Shown: piece by piece, positions 35,233-47,063 of the stretch
How positions within the stretch are numbered: the first letter of the stretch is position 1
Layout: the number at the start of each line of letters is the position of its first letter
Assembly (NCBI GenBank): GCA_020152595.1
Contig: JAIGNY010000071.1
Location: 1-64,000 of the forward strand
Length of the DNA stretch: 64,000 bases
Direction of reading: 5' to 3'
Source of the DNA: Chiridota heheva
Lineage: Eukaryota; Echinodermata; Holothuroidea; Apodida; Chiridotidae
Notes under the pieces: model-generated
What the model saw: the letters and a program-made list of their open reading frames with translations, nothing else
What the model was told of the DNA's origin: nothing
Databases searched by the model: none
Translations under genes and position numbers: made by a program

Positions 35233-37649
35233 TAAAAAGTAATTAGTCAAACAGCATTTAGTCACATCAACAGAAGTCAAAAATTGACCATTTTACAGCA
35301 CGCATGTTAAAACTTAAATATACATATTTAGCTGATTAGCCTAAATTGCGCGATATTTTGTGACCTCAGAAATAATAGGACAACTAGAAAATTCAAAACC
35401 TTGTAAACCAACTTAAAAAAGGTGAGGGTTCCATTTGTTCCATGAGGGGGCTAATGGAAGATATTGCGATGAAATCCATGCAGCCATGCAGGCTGTCAGG
35501 AGAATTAAAGGCTGTAGGCCTACAATTAGAGTGTTTGATGATTTGTCAATAACTTAAAAATCATATTGAATTAGTTTGTCAAACTTCTTTGATAAAAAAA
35601 TAAAAATAAACATGGTAAATCATTCTTTCTTAGAGTATGTGCTATAATAACAAAATCATTAAAGTTTAATTACCGCTTCTGAAGAGTTTGATTTTCCCCG
35701 GCCTCCTTCCTGACGGGCAACAAGCTCCGAAACCTCCCCGAAGTGCCATGGTCAAATCCAGAATAACAAATATTATAAATTTCCCGCGCATTTGCTTTTC
35801 GTTGACATTTGATGCAAACATCGTGACCCCATGTAATCTCAATCAATAAGTTAAAGGGACACTAGACCGACAAGTGAGGACACAATTCTCCAGAGTCTCG
35901 CAAATATTCAGCAAAACTGAGCTTTCAGTTTTCGTCGTCGTGGAGAACTTCGAAAGAGCTTTAACACCGATTTCATACAAAGTAGCTTTCTGAGATTCAG
36001 AATCAGAGAGAGAGAGAGAGTTGAACACACAATTACAATGACGGGGTCGTCGCCTGCGTATTCGGTTATGATAGTACAAATGCTATCACGAAACGCTTAA
36101 TACGACCCGGACGAGAACACAGGTACGACGTACGGACAGACATAACATCGACAACCAAGTCAATGTCCACGGCCTTTGATAACCAGTTGTGGTGCACTGG
36201 CGGATTCATTCAGAATCAATATAATCAGCTAATTATATCAGTTTGGGAGATAAAATATATTTAATGAATATTTGATGAATTAAAAAGACGCCCTGACATA
36301 GGGGTCTTAGTTTACCTTTAATTGTTCTTTCTTTCCAATTTTCGTGCATCTTTTGTCAGAAAGCCCATTTTAGGGATTAAACGAATCGCTTCGCTGCCCA
36401 CCTACCCACTGTTGCTTTGGCTTTACCCGGCGTAGTACGGTAGCCGGGAAGGTTATAACCTGCAATACATCCCCATATCCATATACCAGTCAGCGCACGC
36501 ACGCTTACAAGAATTAGCTGCCATGCATGCATCTTACAATTTTCCGTAATCTGATCAAGGAATAATTTGAACAATTAATTTGAGATCCATGGACAGGTAG
36601 CTAAGAAATATATGCTGTTGAAATTTGATCATTTTACAGCATTTTGAGTGTTTCGGCATTTTTTGAATGAATTATGCAAATATTTCCCTCAACCTGCCAA
36701 CAGTGTTCCCCCAAACTGCTTTTTAAAAACTTAATGTATTATGTTAAATTCCCCCTGGAATTATGACCAAATCCAATTGGTAGGGCCAGGGATGCCATCC
36801 AAACAAGGCCAGGGACGAAAGTAGAAAAGAGGGACATATTTTTGATGCGCCCGTAGGTCATCTGCAGTAGGAAGTTGAGAAAAAACGGGTTTATACGCTT
36901 ATGCAGCCTGTAAATGGCTCAGGCGGTCGACAAGGTCAATCTGCTGGGAGAAACGGAAGAGCCAGACAGTTTGACATATTCATCTCACAAAAACAATTTG
37001 GGTGATAAAAACCAGGGCCGTAATTCCCGTGAGGCAGGAAACCTCCCCCTTCCACCCTTCCTCTACACACACCCATACTTGTTTTGAGTTCCAACCGGGG
37101 ACATGCGTTTTGAATCATCCGATCGGGGACATCTGGTCTCGCATTACCATACGTCTAGCGTCAACTGAGCCCGTTGCATAAGCGGTCCTTCACACCCTAA
37201 AAAGTTACGTACCCTGGGTCCCTGCAGGGTACTTTACCTGGTATTATCCACTCAATGGTGGGATTATCATGGTCACCACACCACCCATTGTCGCCCAAGT
37301 AAAAACAACGGTGACTGTTTTAATACCCGTCAGCCCGTAGGGTAAGGACGTCAAGTTCGGTTGGAGTACTCAATACTAATTTTGTTTAATTGTAACCTTT
37401 TTTTGTTGATGTATTTACATATGTTATTATTATAGATCCATTTTCTTAAGATTATGTCATTATTTTTGAAGTCCTTTTTATACGATTATAACTTTTTTTT
37501 AGGGGGTAGTCGTACCTGCCCCAACCAACGCAGTGTACAGTAGACTGGTAGTCGACAGGCAACCATAGTAGTGGTAAGAATCTCCTTCCGCCCCTGTAAT
37601 AGGACTACTGAAAATTAGGAGGAGATTAATTTAAAACCCATAGGGTAAA
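35230..37649. other. No gene recognised
   Basis: Mostly AT-rich. The 78-residue minus-strand frame at 35,843-36,079 and the short frame at 36,936-37,118 show no domain motif. (AG)n at 36,007-36,022. The block 37,190-37,640 contains 'gggtccctgcagggtac' palindromic sequence and may be remaining flank of the polymerase-bearing element. Confidence 0.4.
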
Positions 37650-39960
37650 ATGCCACACTTCCCCGGTATGCAACACCTTTTACCCGATTTCTACAGGCTT
37701 TTGCAGTTTACAACTCACCTAAGTACTAATGAGGGCCCGCTGGTCCTCGGTATGGTCACAGGGATTCTGGTTACTATCTTCGGAACAAGTGGCACACAGC
37801 GGGAACATGAGTTTTACACGACAACGGTACGGGAGCACAGGGTGGTGGTACAGCCATCATGGTGCACTTGATGAGTCCGTCGCAATCATCCACGTCGTCG
37901 GTCGGTCGTGTTCCGGTTTTTAATGATAGTAGGATGACCGATAGGGTACGTGTCATACTTGTTTACCAAAGGGTAGGGCGAACACACGTCAATGTACTGA
38001 ATTTGTTCGTCTTCTCGGACAACATGATGGAGCTTAACTTCACTGGTGCGTCCTCCGAAGAAAGCGTCCCGAACGTTGAAAGGTTCTAGAGTATCAAGGG
38101 TGTCGATGAAAGGCTTTAAACTCCCAGATCTCCACGACGGTGTAACCCTCTTGTTCCAAATAGGTTCGACGTTGGGTCAGTGCCGTATAGTCATCGTCCA
38201 TGGTTTGTTCACTATGTGGAAGTTTTTTTAAATTTTATTTCTTTGCGGGTAACAGGTTTGTTATCCGTGCCAGACGCAACCGTAAAATTTGTAAGCGGTC
38301 TTCGACAATTCATCCCATCCGTCGACTTTGTATTTGCCGATGCGCTTTTCACTGCCTTTCCTTTCGTGCTGGATTCGATTCCCGGTGCGATGCGCGAACC
38401 AGGCCAACCATTTCAGTGCTTTGGCAGACTGCTTGTCGTTGTCATAACCGGTGTGCGGCACGATATCAATGGTGTTGGGCTTCAAAAAGGTTTTTCGGAA
38501 GACACGCATGCATGCAGATGCAATGGTCAAGCAATATTGGAATGGATCTTCGCCTGTTATTTCCATGAAAAGTTCACGGAAATTCACCACTTCACAGGGC
38601 TGAGACACATCGTCACTATCCATGCACTGCTCGCATCGTTGGGCAACGTAGTAGTTCGGCACGTGAAGGTGCCTACCGCTAGCACATGCGTCCACTGTGA
38701 CCTGGGTGCACTCGAAATCAAAGAACACGTAACGCAGTACTGGTTCGTCTTCAGCCATTACACCATCCCTCTCCCCGAGGGGTTTTTCGTCGTCTTTCTC
38801 GTTGGTACCCTACATGTAGCAGAGATGGTCAATTGGTTGTTGACTTTGACAATTGAGACAGTACCGTTTGCCACACTCATGCCGGTTTTTTACCGTCACT
38901 CTACAGGAGGAGCACCGACGAATGCGTTGACAGATCGATTTGTGGGCGGTGGTGTGCTTCTTCTTGGTTTTGATCATGGCGTTGCTCTGTTTAGGTGTCT
39001 TCTTGTGATTTTGATAGTAATCCGGGTTCTTAAAGAATCGATCGCAGTCTGGCAGTGGATCCATGTGTCGAGGACGCAGGCGTCTTTTTCGGCATTAAAA
39101 AAAACAACAGTCACACATGTAAGTAGTGATGATGCTCAAAATGGTCATACCCTTTCCAGCAACGATCACAAAAGTGTTTAGTGTCAAGAAAGGCAGGCAT
39201 GGATGCGATGTTGTCAAAGTGATTTTGATGATAAAGGATGTACATTTTGTTGTCTTGATTCGGTCTTTTAAACAGAAACAGGTCGTGGGTTTTTTTGGTA
39301 ACAACTGAACAATGACGATTTGGTTAGTTGACATCTCGGCTTAGAATTGGTTGACTTCCTTCAGCCCACAGGATACCATAGGGACGCCGGATCGTTTGTG
39401 TAATTCTCGGGCCAATTGCTCCTGGTCACATTTGCATTGATGAATATTGTCCTAGTTTATGGTAGGGTCATCGTCCTTGTGCAGTGGGGCTCGTGCGGTG
39501 ACGAGAGCACGGGCGAGACAGAGGGCGTCTTTGTTCTCCATCTGAATGATTCAACGTTTCTTTGGTAGCCACGGGATTAAGTTGGTTCGACCTTGTTCTT
39601 TGGGTACAGCAATGTAGATGACCCGGATGTCCACATCACCGTTGAGCACAAACCATTTTTTGGATTGAATGACCCTCTTAATGGTGGTAAGAACACGTTT
39701 CAAGTTGATTTGGTCGCGACGGATTAATACCACCCAAATAAGCGTGTCTAAGGTTGGTGCATGAAGTTTAAAACCCACCCGGTTGTGTGGAGCAAAGATA
39801 GACACCAAAGTATCGAGGAGATGTTGAAAGACGTCGAACAGGACCCAGTTGGCATTTTGACGTTGATTGATATAGGTAGAAATCTTCACTCCGCTGGACC
39901 GCGCGACAAATTTGATCATCGATGGCTTCTGATCGGAAATGCCGGATTTTTTGCGCACGC
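37650..39960 (-). pseudogene. Broken protein-primed family-B DNA polymerase (Polinton/Maverick or adintovirus-like)
   Basis: Protein-primed DNA polymerases of this type replicate large virus-like transposons. Reading leftward, the N-terminal region is at 39,958-39,551. The 'CLARALVTARA' block (39,535-39,340) carries stops. 'MYILYHQNHFDNIASMPAF' with a CxxC finger is near 39,250-39,150, and a second Cys/His finger ('HECGKRYCLNC') at 38,880-38,815. Exonuclease motif I 'YVFFDFECTQ' is at about 38,730, a 'TIASACMRVF' block near 38,520, and 'FYGCVWHG' ends at 38,261. A palm motif-A region, 'YIDVCSPYP', lies near 37,990, and 'LPYRC' with a CxxC continues to 37,650. Breaks: in-frame TAG at 38,810-38,812, several frame changes, apparent loss of the exonuclease II/III region between motif I and the TIASAC block, and SLYP altered to SPYP. 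No integrase, capsid or ATPase seen nearby. Non-functional. Confidence 0.85.
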
Positions 39961-40372
39961 GTTTTCGTCACCTGGTAACAGTCCTGATGCGTAGCTCGTC
40001 AAGGACACCATCCTCGTTCACCCTTTGATCTCCTCTGACTTCCGCCTCGTTCACTCTTTGATCTTCTACGACTTAGTCATAGTATCATGCATTAACTCGT
40101 TCCCTTCTTTCTGTCCTCCGACTTAAGAGATTTTCTCGGGAATGGACAATTCGTTCACACGACGATGCATCAGCATTTAAATAGCAGTTTTCAATTTAGC
40201 CCAGAATGAATATTCATTGCAACTTTCTGATTACCACTGGGTCATTTCAGGACATGTATTAGACAGTTAAAGTGGTTATATGCCACCAATAGATTTAGAA
40301 CGACTGTTTTTAGTCTAACACGTTCTTTCCTTGGCTTGTCTGCTTGTCAACAATCTGCCCGAATCGTCTAAG
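39961..40372 (+). promoter_or_regulatory. Likely SSR3 promoter and 5' UTR region
   Basis: The 412 bases between the polymerase relic and the SSR3 start codon must contain the promoter unless there is an upstream non-coding exon. A CCAAT pentamer lies at 40,286-40,290 and pyrimidine-rich 'cgttctttccttggcttg' at 40,321-40,338. No TATA box at a convincing distance. Near 40,018 and 40,050 'ctcgttca.cctttgatct' is repeated. Placement is inferred from position only. Confidence 0.4.
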
Positions 40373-40499
40373 ATGCCCAGTTCAAAGAAATTTACCCGTG
40401 AAGAAGAGCTTTTGCTCCAGGATTTCAGCAGAAATGTTTCAACAAAGTCTTCTGCTTTATTTTATGGAAATGCTCTTATAATCTCCCTTCTTCCTATCT
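40373..40499 (+). CDS. ssr3: SSR3 exon 1: translocon-associated protein subunit gamma, N-terminus
   Basis: SSR3 (TRAP-gamma) is a multi-pass ER membrane subunit of the TRAP complex, which sits beside the Sec61 translocon and helps insert or translocate nascent chains. This exon encodes about 42 residues from ATG at 40,373. The family hallmark '[19 protein letters not shown]' is followed by '[14 protein letters not shown]', the start of the first membrane segment. Vertebrate SSR3 has the near-identical [19 protein letters not shown] series. The exon ends in phase 1 at 40,499 with donor GTAAGT (40,500-40,505). An in-frame upstream ATG at 40,331 is possible, but the start at 40,373 matches the family length. 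No lesion is seen, so the gene looks alive despite repeat-rich surroundings. Confidence 0.95.
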
Positions 40500-40648
40500 G
40501 TAAGTTTTACGTGAATTTCAGTAGCAATGTGATGCCACGTCGTCAGTTCATGATTCAGTCAAATTGTACAAATCGCATACACTAGTGAGGATATGAGGGT
40601 TACCTGTAGTGCGTAAGATCGTAGCACATTACGTTGATATCTGAATCT

Positions 40649-40691
40649 GAAACAGGTCGTGGTTTTTTTTGGTAACAACTGAACAATGACG
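40649..40691. repeat. Duplicated ~43-bp scrap of the polymerase relic inside SSR3 intron 1
   Basis: 'gaaacaggtcgtgg' followed by a T-run and 'ggtaacaactgaacaatgac' is nearly identical to 39,276-39,318, which is part of the polymerase pseudogene. Same orientation, 1.37 kb apart, on the other side of SSR3 exon 1. Confidence 0.85.
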
Positions 40692-41195
40692 AGTGATAAA
40701 GCTTGGGTTCATGAATCTGACGCGTTAGGTTCATCTAATTCCGAGTCTTACCCGGTTCGTTTCATAGTTTCTTTTTGAGAGTCGAATAATGTTGAATATC
40801 ATCCCTTCCACTCCAGTCACTTATTTTTTTTCATTTCTATCTTGCATGTAAATTACATGTTTAGGCCTAGTAATAGAAAAAGGTTTCATAAATCAAATAT
40901 TGAAATAGATAGTGATTTACGCAAAGTAACTTACAGGTAACGTTATGCCTAGGCCTAGATATTGAATCTTTTATCATTGTTGACCATAATCTCTTTCACT
41001 TTAACCCGTTTCTGTATGCTGACATTGTGTGATTGGCTTAACTATAATAAGAATACCCTGTACATAAGTATCACAGTGTCTAGATTTAGAGACGCCGTCT
41101 CCTTGGTTTACCCACGTAAACTTCCTGTTTAATTTAATCCCTGATTCTTTGTCACAGTTTGTGTGCTATGTTGCAATGCGCTTTATTTCCTCCAC

Positions 41196-41555
41196 TTAAA
41201 ATTACACCTCGCAGTGACGGCATCTCCAAGATGAAAACATACACTCCCATCAAACACACCCCCTCATCTCAAGGAAAACGAGTCACGGCGACGGAGTCTT
41301 TCAAATTAAAAGGTAAACCCCCACCATACATACTGTAGGCCTGCCTTATTTTAAGGAAAATGAATAAATATTATAAGTTGCATATTAATTGATGTTTCGT
41401 TCTTGAATCACTACAGACCCAATGCAAGAAACCACTTAAAATTACACCTCACGGCGACAGCGTCTTCAAGATGAAAAGATACACCCCCATCAAACATACA
41501 CCCCCTCATATCGAGGAAAATTAGTTTCGGTGACGGCATCTCCCAATTTAAAAGA
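41196..41555. repeat. Two-copy direct repeat of ~130 bp
   Basis: 'cacttaaaattacacctc' through 'cccc.tcat.tc.aggaaaa' and 'ttaaaaggtaaac' occurs at 41,196-41,325 and again at 41,430-41,555, about 233 bases apart. No coding sense seen. Confidence 0.85.
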
Positions 41556-41706
41556 TAAACCTCAATTCTCCAATTTCTAACTTATATTTACTTCACTCTA
41601 CACAAAGAGGTGGAAGCTCTTTACTCTACCTATAAACCCCCATTAAACATATAGAGTCGACATGGTTGACAGCATCCCAAAAAAGAAAAAAAGTTTTACT
41701 TGCCAA

Positions 41707-42746
41707 TAGAGCTGCGACCGTTTATCGTGTACACGCTACACGTTCGCAAATCTTTGTAAATGTTTATTAAATACTTCATTGCGAGTAATCGTTTTACATA
41801 GTCAGTCTTGCCATTGAAAATCAATATGATCATTCATGATTCAAATCACACACACATTCGGCTGACAAAATTCCAATCAATGACTTTTTACAAACTGTTA
41901 ACCCGATTAGCATAATCCTTTTTAAATGTGCCAATCACAAATTCGCAGTAATCACCAATGAATGGGGATATTATGCACTTTAATTTCGCCGAAATCTGAG
42001 TAGGCTAACTTGTAAAATGCACCGCGAATGTGCAGCAGTTAACAGTGAAACTAACAATAGGCCTAACGTTAGGCCATAAGGCTTTAAATCCCACGCAATC
42101 AAGGCCCATTTTACAAGCTGTTAAATTGACCAAAAACACTTCAAAAATACTTGAATCGTAATAATAAGTACATTTACATGTAAATGTTACCTGTTGAGTC
42201 AAATAAATTTTGCAAGAAAGAAACAGTATTGTAAAATAAACAAATAGAAAAAGTTTTTAACAGAGCTGAAATTTCTGTATGCATGGCAAATATGGCGGCC
42301 ATTTTTTTGAGAACTGATATTTCAGAACTTACGGCGAGGTATATCATAGGCCTAGTATGCAAGATTTTCACAGAAGAACTTTGAATGCCGTAGCGAATAG
42401 GACAAAAAAGTTCGCGATGTTGAGTTTAAATGACATTAAAAGGAACTTATCTGTTCTTTCTAAACTGAATTTTCATGCATATTTTTCATAAAAATGATGA
42501 TTTATACTGTATAGAAGTTAACATTTTAAGATTTGGAAAGCAAAACTCAGTGTCTATTTGGGCAATGGAGTCAGTACTTTTGCCATACTGGTTGCGCGAT
42601 TTTTTTAAATTTGCATCGTAGTTTTGGAGCAATTTTGGTGTACTCTATTTCTGAAAATTACGGTGCTAAACGCGTGTACACGATACAAGCTCGCTTTTCT
42701 TGGCGTGTACACGTTTACTAAATTCCCTAAAAGGTTCACAGCTCTA
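41707..42746. mobile_element. Non-autonomous hAT-like element, 1,040 bp
   Basis: Ends 'tagagctgcgacc' and (inverted) 'tagagctgtgaacc' are flanked by a perfect 8-bp direct repeat 'cttgccaa' at 41,699-41,706 and 42,747-42,754. An 8-bp duplication with TAGAGCTG ends is typical of hAT transposons. Near both ends is 'cgtgtacacg' (41,728 and 42,709). The frames inside show no transposase motif, so it needs help in trans. Sits in SSR3 intron 1. Confidence 0.85.
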
Positions 42747-42754
42747 CTTGCCAA

Positions 42755-45152
42755 GTGGCAGGGTATTCTATACTTACTCTGTGTGATTGCTGTTGTTTAC
42801 TGATCTGCGGCCTCACGAAGGTTATGGTTTTTTCCTATGCATGCCATTTGAGACGAAAGACAAAAACAAATTCTTAACTTCATTCAACTTTACACAACTT
42901 CTCTGAGAATATTCTTCACTAAAATATTAAAAATATTTTATCACTACGTTAGGTTCACAACAGATTCATCATTTATCCACAAAACTCTGTCGTTTAAAAC
43001 TTACTTGGAAATGGTAGAATTTATTATCTATTTTCTGTGAGTCTCCTGTTCGTGATAGATCGCAAACAACTATTCAGCCATTACTATAAGAGCAGAACTA
43101 AATTTTGTTGATATTCATGAGGTCAAAGTTTGATAAAAAAACCCTAAAAGAGCATGGAATACTATCCCCCTGTTAATCACCCTCACTCGTTATCTTTGCT
43201 TGAGTGACTTTTGTTCATTGTTGCAATGTAAAGTAAATTTGCAAACTTTTAAAGTTTTTTGCAGGTCTGGAGTTAAAGGTATAGCAAATGACAAAAAAAT
43301 GTATTCATTTATGACATTTTTTTGCTTTTAAAGTTGAAATTTCAAATTAAGTGCTGCAATCTTCTGAAAAAGTGGGGGACTGAAGCTTCTTTGTCTGGTA
43401 ATTTGAAGAGAGCCCCCCCCCCTCAAAAAAAAAAAAAAAAAGGTATGGAATTATCCTTCATTTGAGGAAATTTAAGAACAAAAATGAAGATGCAACCTTA
43501 GTAAGAGATATCTTGTTAATTATCTTATGAATTATGAAAATATTTTCATAAAATTTGTTCCTGGAGGGGCCTGAAGTGTACTTTCTTGGATTCCATTAAG
43601 AAAGTCCCCTGGAGTTTTATGGATTTTTCCCTTTTTTAAGGAAAGTAAACTGCTTTTAGCCAACAAAAATAAGAACATTGCTCGTTAAATAGTTAGACAA
43701 GTATTGTCAGTATGAAAGATTTCAATATTGTTTTCTCTGAAAAAGTGTTGTAAGGGGGGTGAAGGACTTGCTGCGAATCCAGGGTGACAATTCCCCAATT
43801 TCACAGGTTTCTCCTCTGGTAAGAATTTATTGTTTTTAGCTAACACATGTGTAGACAGAGTCAACTCAATCTCCAAACAGCTTTGGTTTTGACATCAGCT
43901 ACCTCCAGCTGAATTTACACATTTTAATGGAAAAGAACTTGGTCTTTTGGATTGAGGTATGGTCTCATAAAACAGACACATGTGAAAGCCTTGCTTATTG
44001 TTTAGTTTCACCAAGGATGTATAGGGAGTATAATCAATGGGAATATTGCAAAAACTAAAAAAATTCTTATAAAATACTATTAAACGACATTAGACCATAA
44101 ATACATTTTTTTTTTAGGCAAATCCTGACTTGAAAATGACAACTCCTCATTTCATCTTCCTTTGATATCATCTTTACTATTCTTTTGAACATTTTTGTGA
44201 TTAAGTTAAGCTTCAGCATCATTAGTGTTCTGGTTTCCTACCATCCTCAATCAAATTCATGTTCTAATTTTGGATTAATAAAAGGAAACATTTTTTTGCC
44301 TTTCAGTTTGTAACCTGTTTTAGGCCTATTCACTTTTTGAATTTCGTAATTTTTTCATCGTTGGGGAATATATTCTGTCTGCAGTTCTGAGGTGATTTTA
44401 ATGTTAGAATTAGATTTGTTTATATTCCTGGCTGTGATAATTAAAAATGTATGATCAAAAATGTATCTATCATTTTGGGGCATCAAAAACATTGAATCTT
44501 TGGAGCTTTCAGGGTCTTCGCCTCATGGCCATCGGCGGAAAAATCTATTTTCCGTAAAAGTTGCTTTGCTAATGCATAGGTGCATACAGGCCCAACATTT
44601 CCTAGAGGAAAAAGGGTGCTTTGACTGAATAAGATTATCTTTTTGTTGGGTTTGATCGAACTTGTTGGAAGACTTTGTTGTCACATTTGAAAGTTGAAAA
44701 ACTTTGCAAAACTTTAACTCCTTCTTTTTTGATCGTGTTTTGCAATAACAAAGTAGTCTACGATACCTTCTTTCAATTTTCATCTTTTTGAAGAGTTTTT
44801 ACAGTTCTTGATGTTTTTCCTTTTCTTCGTTTTATTGAAAAATAAGAAACCCATATTAAGGAAATCTTTTGGAAAATGCACAAATTATGAGATATATTCA
44901 CGTAGATTAATTCTATGTAATATTACTCTTAGTTGTATGGTGATTGATCATTGTTTACTTGTCAAAATTCTAACAAATCATATACTTTGTAATGCGTACA
45001 CGAACAACATAGAACGTAAAATTATATTGTATTTTGAATTGCCCAAGAGCGTTTGATGAAATTTTTATATTAGAATAATATCAATTATGATTCTAAGGCA
45101 TGAAATGAAAAAATACCACTGAGTCTTAAAATGGACTAAAACTAAAGAAAAA
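42755..45152. other. Intronic AT-rich DNA, no gene recognised
   Basis: Poly-A tract at 43,424-43,441 after a C-run. Short frames at 43,685-43,876, 44,523-44,783 and 44,808-45,056 carry no motif. No repeat boundary found. Confidence 0.45.
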
Positions 45153-45385
45153 ATGAACATTGGTGTGTATATTGTATTTTTACACAAACTTCGCAGCGAC
45201 CAAAATTTTTTTCTTATTGGTGAACGTTTTGCATTAAAATATTGCCAAAATGATCCTTACCTACCTCAAACTGTACTAAGAAGATCTGAGGAAGTTTTTC
45301 GATGTGTTATGGTAGATTTTTTGGGAAAAGCCTCTGGCGAAACAATAGGAAAATTTCCAGAATGTGATTCATACATACACAGGTA
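45153..45385 (+). pseudogene. Unrecognised exon-like reading frame in tandem unit 1
   Basis: An open frame gives about 70 residues including 'LRSDQNFFLIGERFALKYC' and 'CVMVDFLGKASGETIGKF', ending at a GTAAATG donor-like site (45,383). I do not recognise the family. It might be a host-gene exon or part of a transposon protein. In units 2 (48,904-49,122) and 3 (52,646-52,864) a one-base loss near 'aatgattctacc' breaks the frame, so those copies are dead. Confidence 0.4.
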
Positions 45386-45443
45386 AATGTAAATATACTG
45401 TATGAGCCATTGTGAATCGAATACTACATGTGTGTGTGTGTCT

Positions 45444-45762
45444 TAGTGTTTTCACGGGTACCCGAATTATCTGGGTACCCAACCGATCGTGTTGTTAACC
45501 AGGTCCAAAAATACAACCCGGGTATGGATTTTTATAATATTACCAATAGAAACATTTGTATTCTATTTCTTTATTCACAAAAACGAAGATACGATTGTAA
45601 AAACAAGAAATATCACTAGAATTTACAAGGTACACTAGTTCGATTTTAACACATCTACTACTTCAGTGAAAAATAATGAAAAGGCCTTGTCAGCACGCGG
45701 ATACCCGACCGATAATGCAGGTTGGATACCCGGTCCAATTTTTGGACCTGGTGCAAACACTA
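45444..45762. mobile_element. hAT-like MITE in tandem unit 1
   Basis: Ends 'tagtgttttcacgg' and, inverted, 'tagtgtttgcacca', with subterminal 'gggtaccc' palindromes. Flanks 'gtgtgtct' and 'gtgtgtgc' could be a decayed 8-bp duplication. Carried along at 49,188-49,504 and 52,930-53,244 in the other units. Confidence 0.6.
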
Positions 45763-47063
45763 GTGTGTGCTTGACCAGCTTTTCCACCGGGGAAAAGCCA
45801 CTCTTACACCCCCCTCATTTATTTCTGCCTCCCACTCTTCCACTTCCTCATTCACCAACACTTCAGGCCCCTCACATTAATATGCCGCTACTCTCTCCCA
45901 TTCTGGCAGAAACCATTCCAACAACACACCACCTCAGAAGGATCATAAACCCTAACAGAACACCTCAACTCATCAAAAAATTGAAGGCAACCTTCACATC
46001 CCAAGATGTCCTGTCAACTGACACAAACCTGCCCAACCTTCTTCGATCTCACTTCCAAGGTAAAAAATCCAGCCCAACATCAACAGAAACCCCTCTAAAA
46101 ACCAACAGAAACCAAACCTCCCCAACTTGGACCACCAACCAACTAACACCAACTCCTCTGAGTCACCTCACAACGACAACGAGAACACTCCAGTCCAACT
46201 TTCTTCATCTTTAACCCGCCCCTTCATAGACCACAACCCTTTCCAAGACACGGATGTCAGCCAGCCCCTCTCAGGGGCCCCTCCCTCCTAATTATTTTTA
46301 ATGGCTGATATAATACACTGAAACTTTCGCAGACTCTGCCAACTTCAAAGAACTTGAACTACTGATATCCACCTTCAACCCCAGTCTCATCTGCTTTCAA
46401 GATTTTTTTTTATATTCCACCGATTCAGCCCCCATTCGAGGTACTCGGATCGCACTTAATTTTCCAGAATGCTAGAAAAGCGTCTTCTATCTATGTCAGG
46501 AACAATATCCCTTCGAGCCTCGTCCATTCCACTCCAACTCCTGCCATCTCGTGACCTTACACAAAACCATCACACTCTGTAACCTTTACCTCCCCCTTCC
46601 CCCACTGACATCGACAACATCGTCTCCCAACTCCCCAAACCCTTTATCCTTATGGGTGACTTCAATGCTCACAACCCCCTTTGGGGCTCCTCCCTCCTTG
46701 ACTGTCAGGGGTAAATGCATTGAAAATCTTTTAAACCATTGCAACATCTGTCTCCTCAATGACGGCTCTCGCACTTACTTACACCCAGGTTCATGCACTC
46801 TCACCAGCATCGATCTCTCCATCTGCGACCCCTCCCACTTTGTTGAATTCTCGAACTGGAGAGTTCACCATTTGCTCTGTGGTAGTGACCATTTCCCCAT
46901 CCTCATTTTCACCCTCCCCTCCTGGACACACATTTTTCTTACAAACTGGAAATTCCAACACGCAGATTGAAATCTTTTTTCAGTTTATGCAGCATCATAA
47001 TATCTTTTTCTCTGACTCTCCTCCGACAACCCCGTCTCTCTCTTCACTTCCATGGTCTGGAAA
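45763..47063 (+). pseudogene. LINE 5' half (ORF1-like tail and AP endonuclease), unit 1
   Basis: A Pro/Thr-rich frame (45,763-46,215) resembles the low-complexity part of a LINE ORF1. It is followed by an APE-type endonuclease in broken frames: 'FKELELLISTFNPSLICFQ' near 46,345, 'MGDFNAHNPLWG' at 46,652-46,687, 'LLNDGSRTYLHPGSCT' near 46,755-46,800, and 'GSDHFPIL' at 46,881-46,904 with the catalytic SDH. This order is that of Jockey/I/Nimb-group LINEs. The endonuclease nicks target DNA to prime reverse transcription. Several frame changes and stops make it non-functional. It ends where the CACTA left end begins (47,064). Confidence 0.85.

Noticed and set aside
38180..39181. 333-residue plus-strand reading frame
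   Set aside because: It is the antisense shadow of the polymerase pseudogene; the minus strand carries the recognisable motifs.
40331..40585. 84-residue single-exon protein
   Set aside because: Residues after the 'SLLPI' run are intron sequence; the GTAAGT donor and the match of exon 2 show it is SSR3 exon 1 read through.
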